From Polaribacter sp. L3A8 (GTDB lineage: Bacteria; Bacteroidota; Bacteroidia; Flavobacteriales; Flavobacteriaceae), in contig NZ_CP047026.1 of NCBI RefSeq assembly GCF_009796785.1, positions 806,001 to 870,000 of the forward strand: DNA of 64,000 nucleotides, in the 5' to 3' direction. The notes beneath the pieces are model-generated. The model made no database searches. It saw only the letters and a program-made list of their open reading frames with translations, and was not told the origin of the DNA. Position 1 is the stretch's first letter; each line of letters begins with the position of its first letter. A program made the position numbers and the translations under genes. Shown piece after piece: positions 60,343 to 64,000 of the stretch.

Positions 60343-61170
60343 TTGAATACAAACGATAAGAAACCTTCTTGGAAACACAGACTCCATGAAATTATTTATG
60401 AAGCAGACACTAAAGAAGGTAAATTTTTTGATGTAATATTATTAATTGCCATCATTGCTAGTATTTTATTGGTGATGCTAGAAAGTATCGAAAGTTTTGA
60501 TGCTAAATATCATACCTATTTAAATATTTCTGAATGGATTATTACCATTCTGTTTTCTATAGAATATATATTAAGGGTTGTTGCCATAAACAAACCTTTT
60601 AAATATATTTTTAGTTTCTACGGTATTATCGATTTTCTATCTACCATACCAAAATACTTATCGCTTGTAATTGTTGGTTCTCATCATTTTGCTGCACTAA
60701 GAGCATTACGCTTACTTAGAGTTTTTAGAATTTTAAAATTAGCAAGATATGTTGGTGCATCTAATAAACTGTTAATAGCTTTAAAAGCAAGTAAAGCAAA
60801 AATAGCAGTTTTCTTATTTTTTGTAGTGATATTATGTATCATTTTAGGAACCATTATGTATATGGTAGAAGGAGCCGTAAATGGTTTTACTAGTATTCCT
60901 AGAAGTGTCTATTGGGCAATTGTTACCTTAACCACAGTTGGTTTTGGAGACATTGCGCCACAAACACCATTAGGGCAATTAATTGCTAGCATTATTATGA
61001 TTTTAGGATATGGTATTATTGCCATTCCTACAGGAATTGTAAGCTCGGAAATGACTAAAAATACCGATAATAAAATACATACAAACACACAAGCTTGCCC
61101 AAACTGTGGGAAAGAAAACCATAAAGATGGCGCAGAATTCTGTTACAATTGTGGTAGTAAATTAAACTAA
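60343..61170 (+). CDS. Voltage-gated potassium channel with C-terminal zinc ribbon
   Basis: The 275-residue protein has six membrane segments. Segment S4 carries regularly spaced arginines (RALRLLRVFRILKLARY), the pore has the selectivity filter TTVGFGD near residue 204, and S6 is IASIIMILGYGIIAIPTGIV. After S6 comes a short linker and a zinc ribbon with two Cys pairs (ACPNCGKENHKDGAEFCYNCGSKL). The start is TTG at 60343; no in-frame ATG precedes the first span. It directly abuts miaA (stop at 61170, ATG at 61171). A 7/8 -7 box lies at 60305-60312. Confidence 0.9.
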   Translation: MNTNDKKPSWKHRLHEIIYEADTKEGKFFDVILLIAIIASILLVMLESIESFDAKYHTYLNISEWIITILFSIEYILRVVAINKPFKYIFSFYGIIDFLSTIPKYLSLVIVGSHHFAALRALRLLRVFRILKLARYVGASNKLLIALKASKAKIAVFLFFVVILCIILGTIMYMVEGAVNGFTSIPRSVYWAIVTLTTVGFGDIAPQTPLGQLIASIIMILGYGIIAIPTGIVSSEMTKNTDNKIHTNTQACPNCGKENHKDGAEFCYNCGSKLN

Positions 61171-62094
61171 ATGACTTCTAATAATTTTTTAATTACCATT
61201 GTAGGGCCAACCGCAATTGGTAAAACAGCGTTAAGTATTCAATTAGCAAATCATTTTAAGAGTGATATTATTTCTTGTGATTCTAGACAGTTTTACAAAG
61301 AAATGACAATTGGTACCGCAGTGCCAGATGCAGATGAATTGGCAGCAGCAAAACATCACTTTATACAAAATAGAAGTGTTTTTGAAGATTATAATGTAGG
61401 TTCTTTTGAAAGGGATACACTTGCTAAACTAGACGAACTTTTTAAAGAAAACCCAGTACAAATAATGGTTGGTGGTTCTGGTTTATATGTAGATGCAGTT
61501 TTAAAAGGATTGGATTATTTCCCCGAAGTAGATCCGAAAATTAGAGAAACGTTAAATCTACAATTAGAAAAAGAAGGTGTAGAAGTACTACAAGAACAAT
61601 TAAAAGAATTAGACTTAGAGACTTATAACATAATAGAGTTACAAAACCCAAAAAGAGTAATGAGAGCTTTAGAGGTTTGTATAGGTTCTGGTATTCCCTA
61701 TTCTACTTTTAAGAACAAACCCAAAGCACCTAGAAATTTTACTTCTATTAAAATAGGATTAGACGCAGATCGACAAATTATTTACGATAGAATAAATATG
61801 CGTGTAGACATCATGATAAAAAATGGCTTGCTAGAAGAAGCAAAAACATTATACCCTCATAAAAATTTAAATGCTCTACAAACGGTAGGTTATAGAGAAT
61901 TGTTCTCTTATTTTGACGGTGATTTTACCAAAGAATTTGCCATTTCAGAAATTAAAAAAAACACCCGAAGGTTTGCAAAACGACAAGGCACTTGGTTTAA
62001 GAGGGATAAAAACACCTTGTGGTTCGATTATCAAACCGATATAAACACCATTATTACTGAAATTTCTGATAAAATTAACATATCAAAACTATAA
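61171..62094 (+). CDS. miaA: tRNA dimethylallyltransferase
   Basis: MiaA adds a dimethylallyl group to N6 of adenosine 37 in tRNAs that read U-starting codons. The 307-residue protein shows the P-loop TIVGPTAIGKTALS (residues 9-22), ISCDSRQFYKEMTIGTA, MVGGSGLYVDAVLKGLD, NPKRVMRALEV and the C-terminal TVGYRELFSYFDG and TRRFAKRQGTWFKRD. All are diagnostic. It abuts the potassium-channel gene without a gap. Confidence 0.97.
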   Translation: MTSNNFLITIVGPTAIGKTALSIQLANHFKSDIISCDSRQFYKEMTIGTAVPDADELAAAKHHFIQNRSVFEDYNVGSFERDTLAKLDELFKENPVQIMVGGSGLYVDAVLKGLDYFPEVDPKIRETLNLQLEKEGVEVLQEQLKELDLETYNIIELQNPKRVMRALEVCIGSGIPYSTFKNKPKAPRNFTSIKIGLDADRQIIYDRINMRVDIMIKNGLLEEAKTLYPHKNLNALQTVGYRELFSYFDGDFTKEFAISEIKKNTRRFAKRQGTWFKRDKNTLWFDYQTDINTIITEISDKINISKL

Positions 62095-62099
62095 AAACT

Positions 62100-62128
62100 T
62101 TTGTAATTCACTCACTTTTATATCTTTG
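62100..62128 (+). promoter_or_regulatory. Promoter of the OmpH-like gene
   Basis: TTTG (62100-62103), 17-base spacer, TATCTTTG (62121-62128): both elements match, 20 bases before the ATG at 62149. Confidence 0.7.
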
Positions 62129-62148
62129 TTGCACAAAAAATCAAAAAC

Positions 62149-62670
62149 ATGAAATCAAAAATTATATTTATTGCTATTGCTTTGTTAAGCACCATTTCTA
62201 TTGCACAATCTAAAGTAGGTACAGTAGATAGCGAATATATTTTAAGCCTAATGCCAGAAACAAAAATTGTTTTAGAAAGATCTCAAAATTACGGTGCAAA
62301 ATTAGATTCTTCCTTTAATATTAAAGTAAAAACCTATCAAACCAAAGTAGATGCTTTTAAAAAGAATGAAAAAACACTTGGTGAACTCGCTAAACAAGGA
62401 GCATATAAAGAATTAGCAGAATTAGAAGCTGATATTAAAAAATATCAACAAAACGGAAACAAGTTAATGCAATTAAAGCAAGACGAATTAATGCGTCCTT
62501 TGTATAAAAAATTAAGTGAAGCTATCACTACCGTTTCTAAAGCAGGTAAATACACACAAATTTTAACCGTTTCTGGTAACGATTTTGCATACATAGACAA
62601 CAATTTTGACATTACAAAACTAGTATTAAACAACTTAGGTATCGTAATGCCAACTGAAACTGAAGAATAA
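62149..62670 (+). CDS. OmpH/Skp-family periplasmic chaperone
   Basis: The 173-residue protein has a Sec signal (cleaved after SIA-QS). The Skp layout follows: KVGTVDSEYILSLMPET at the start of the mature chain, then a long coiled coil (YQTKVDAFKKNEKTLGELAKQGAYKELAELEADIKKYQQNGNKLMQLKQDELMRPLYKKLSEAIT), and a C-terminal strand TQILTVSGNDFAYIDNNFDIT. Skp-like proteins escort outer-membrane proteins through the periplasm. It has its own promoter and terminator. Confidence 0.93.
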   Translation: MKSKIIFIAIALLSTISIAQSKVGTVDSEYILSLMPETKIVLERSQNYGAKLDSSFNIKVKTYQTKVDAFKKNEKTLGELAKQGAYKELAELEADIKKYQQNGNKLMQLKQDELMRPLYKKLSEAITTVSKAGKYTQILTVSGNDFAYIDNNFDITKLVLNNLGIVMPTETEE

Positions 62671-62696
62671 GTTTTAATCAAAATATTTTTTTTTAT

Positions 62697-62725
62697 AAGC
62701 CTCACATTTTTGTGAGGCTTTTTTT
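62697..62725 (+). terminator. Intrinsic terminator
   Basis: AAGCCTCACA (62697-62706), loop TTTT, TGTGAGGCTT (62711-62720), then TTTTTA. Confidence 0.9.
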
Positions 62726-62861
62726 ATGACCTTTAATTTTACAAATAAAAAACGAGTGTTTCTACGTGTTGATTAGCATATTAAAAAGAAACTAAGTTTA
62801 CATAATTCTTATAAAGTATAAAAAGAGATCAAATTTAACCCAAACTTTAACCCCTCAACTT

Positions 62862-64000
62862 ATGAAAAACTATTTTATGTATGCAAGTCTAGCATTTATG
62901 TTACTTGGATGTAATCCTCCTAAAACTAAGGAAGAAAAAAAGATTCTAACCTACACACCAATTACAGCGGTACCAATGCCAACCACATTGGTTTCTGGTC
63001 AAAAATTCCCTACAGATTCTACAACTATTAATAATTGGATAAAAAAAAGTACAGTAGTTAAAAACCTAGAAACTAACACCAACATTATTACACATGGTTG
63101 GGATATTTGGGATGCATTAACAGCTTTTACAAATCAAGATAATAATGGTCAGAAATTAAGAAGGTTTGAAACTTGGTACACTCCAGGAGATATTAAAACA
63201 GCTTTAAAAGCTCAACAAAAGAATAGTAGCTTTAAATTAGAAGATATAAACAGGTCTCACACAGGTCATTTAGTAATTCCGCATCAAAACATACATGGAG
63301 ACCAAGTAAAAAGTGTCGATATTATTGGTTTTGTTAAATGCAATCCTATTTCTGCAGCACATATTTACAACAACCAATTGTATTATTTCGAAGTTTTAAA
63401 AAGTATGATAAAGCCTGGTAAAATAGCAAATATTCCTGCTTTTCCTGCATCAACAGTGTTGATAAAACCTGTTTTTCAGGTATTAACAGATACAGTAACT
63501 GTAAAAATTGCACCCGGAAAATATAGGCTTCCTACATGGCCTGGGTACCATAATCAAATACCAATGGATTCTGTAATCGCTCACGGATTTGGTCCTGAAT
63601 CTTGGAAAAATGACATAACCATTACCACTACCGGAACAACAGATGCTGCAAATAAAGTATTTTCTATTAACGAATTTATTCACTTTAAATTAAATAAAGA
63701 ACAAGCAGAAGAGTTAAAAGGAACCAATTTTGTTACTGGAGGAACACCTAAGGCAGGACAATATGCTGTATTGGTTGGCATGCACGTAAATACAAGAGAA
63801 AATAGAAGATGGACATGGCAAACGTTTTGGTGGTCAGAAAATCCTACCGCGCCACAAAGTCCGAGTTCTTCAATTATTGCAAATAAGCAACCTGCTCGTT
63901 TAGATATTGCAGCAAAACATTATGCAATGTCGGTAGCTTATAATATGATTAGTCCTGCACAACCTTACACTGGCGGTACAAATGCAATTACCATTAATGA
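62862..64000 (+). CDS. Partial lipoprotein, unknown family (runs off the window)
   Basis: An open frame begins with ATG at 62862 and stays open for 379 codons to the window end without a stop. It starts MKNYFMYASLAFMLLGCNPP, a lipoprotein signal with Cys near residue 17. The mature part has Trp-rich blocks (THGWDIWDALTAFTN, RRFETWYTPGDIKTALKAQQ, MHVNTRENRRWTWQTFWWSENP) and single His residues (SHTGHLVIPHQNIHGD) that could be ligands. I do not recognise a named family. The 3' end lies outside the window. Confidence 0.8.
   Translation, partial: MKNYFMYASLAFMLLGCNPPKTKEEKKILTYTPITAVPMPTTLVSGQKFPTDSTTINNWIKKSTVVKNLETNTNIITHGWDIWDALTAFTNQDNNGQKLRRFETWYTPGDIKTALKAQQKNSSFKLEDINRSHTGHLVIPHQNIHGDQVKSVDIIGFVKCNPISAAHIYNNQLYYFEVLKSMIKPGKIANIPAFPASTVLIKPVFQVLTDTVTVKIAPGKYRLPTWPGYHNQIPMDSVIAHGFGPESWKNDITITTTGTTDAANKVFSINEFIHFKLNKEQAEELKGTNFVTGGTPKAGQYAVLVGMHVNTRENRRWTWQTFWWSENPTAPQSPSSSIIANKQPARLDIAAKHYAMSVAYNMISPAQPYTGGTNAITIN

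Noticed and set aside
1..64000. CRISPR array, rRNA operon, insertion sequence or prophage
   Set aside because: No regularly spaced direct repeats, rRNA core sequences, transposase or phage structural genes were seen on either strand.

Overview
The window comes from an AT-rich member of the Bacteroidota, almost certainly a marine-type Flavobacteriaceae; Polaribacter or Tenacibaculum relatives are a guess, not shown. The support is: -7 promoter boxes of the form TAnnTTTG instead of E. coli-type -10 boxes; a secreted protease with a type IX secretion (T9SS) C-terminal sorting domain; many short lipoprotein signals ending in Cys; a TonB-dependent receptor with a carboxypeptidase-regulatory-like N-terminus; and several credible TTG starts. 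Intrinsic terminators (hairpin plus T-run, often bidirectional) are abundant. No rRNA, CRISPR array, transposase or integrase was seen.

Layout. 1-9.3 kb: lipoprotein, smpB-ubiA-maf, an uncatalogued 37-residue ORF with its own promoter and terminator, the C-terminal half of a two-part transketolase, an outer-membrane barrel, an astacin-like lipoprotein protease, an FKBP lipoprotein with calcium-binding Asp-rich repeats, and an S4/phosphoribosyltransferase pair convergent with shikimate kinase. 9.3-9.6 kb: tRNA-Lys(UUU) and tRNA-Leu(GAG). 9.7-20.5 kb: membrane and envelope genes (prohibitin-like SPFH protein, thioesterase, VWA-like protein, three transporters, YiaAB protein) and two proteins of unknown function.

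20.5-29 kb: a full histidine operon on the minus strand, hisG-D-C-B-H-ridA-A-F-IE. Upstream of hisG is an attenuation leader: an 18-codon peptide with four consecutive His codons, then a strong terminator before hisG. Nearly every intercistronic gap in the operon carries a short palindromic repeat from one of several dispersed families; one family recurs at the left end of the window.

29-35.6 kb: an MBL-fold hydrolase, then an accessory stretch. It holds an unknown lipoprotein, an unknown single-span membrane protein whose TTG start abuts nine AAT repeats, a four-repeat zinc-ribbon protein (DUF723-like) with a GIY-YIG-like C-terminus, and a coupled ImmA/IrrE peptidase plus PIN-like DUF4411 pair resembling a toxin-antitoxin module.

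35.7-41 kb: ttcA, an HMA-fold protein, then a TetR-type regulator and a five-gene redox/detoxification operon (AhpD-like, EthD-like, DsbA/FrnE-like, peroxiredoxin-like, haloacid-dehalogenase-like). Near-identical 16-bp operator-like sites lie in front of both units. 41-49 kb: a segment bracketed by two nearly identical SlyD-like FKBP genes. It holds a T9SS metalloprotease and a minus-strand array of lipoprotein paralogs that includes an unannotated truncated, frameshifted copy. 49.7-55 kb: sbcD-sbcC and a GNAT acetyltransferase. 55-60 kb: a surface cluster of two half-length DUF4331-like proteins, a TPR lipoprotein and a TonB-dependent receptor, with a terminator-like hairpin between the DUF4331 pair and the rest. 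60-64 kb: potassium channel with C-terminal zinc ribbon, miaA, OmpH/Skp-like chaperone, and a lipoprotein gene running off the window.

All calls rest on reading the sequence and on recalled family motifs; no database search was run.
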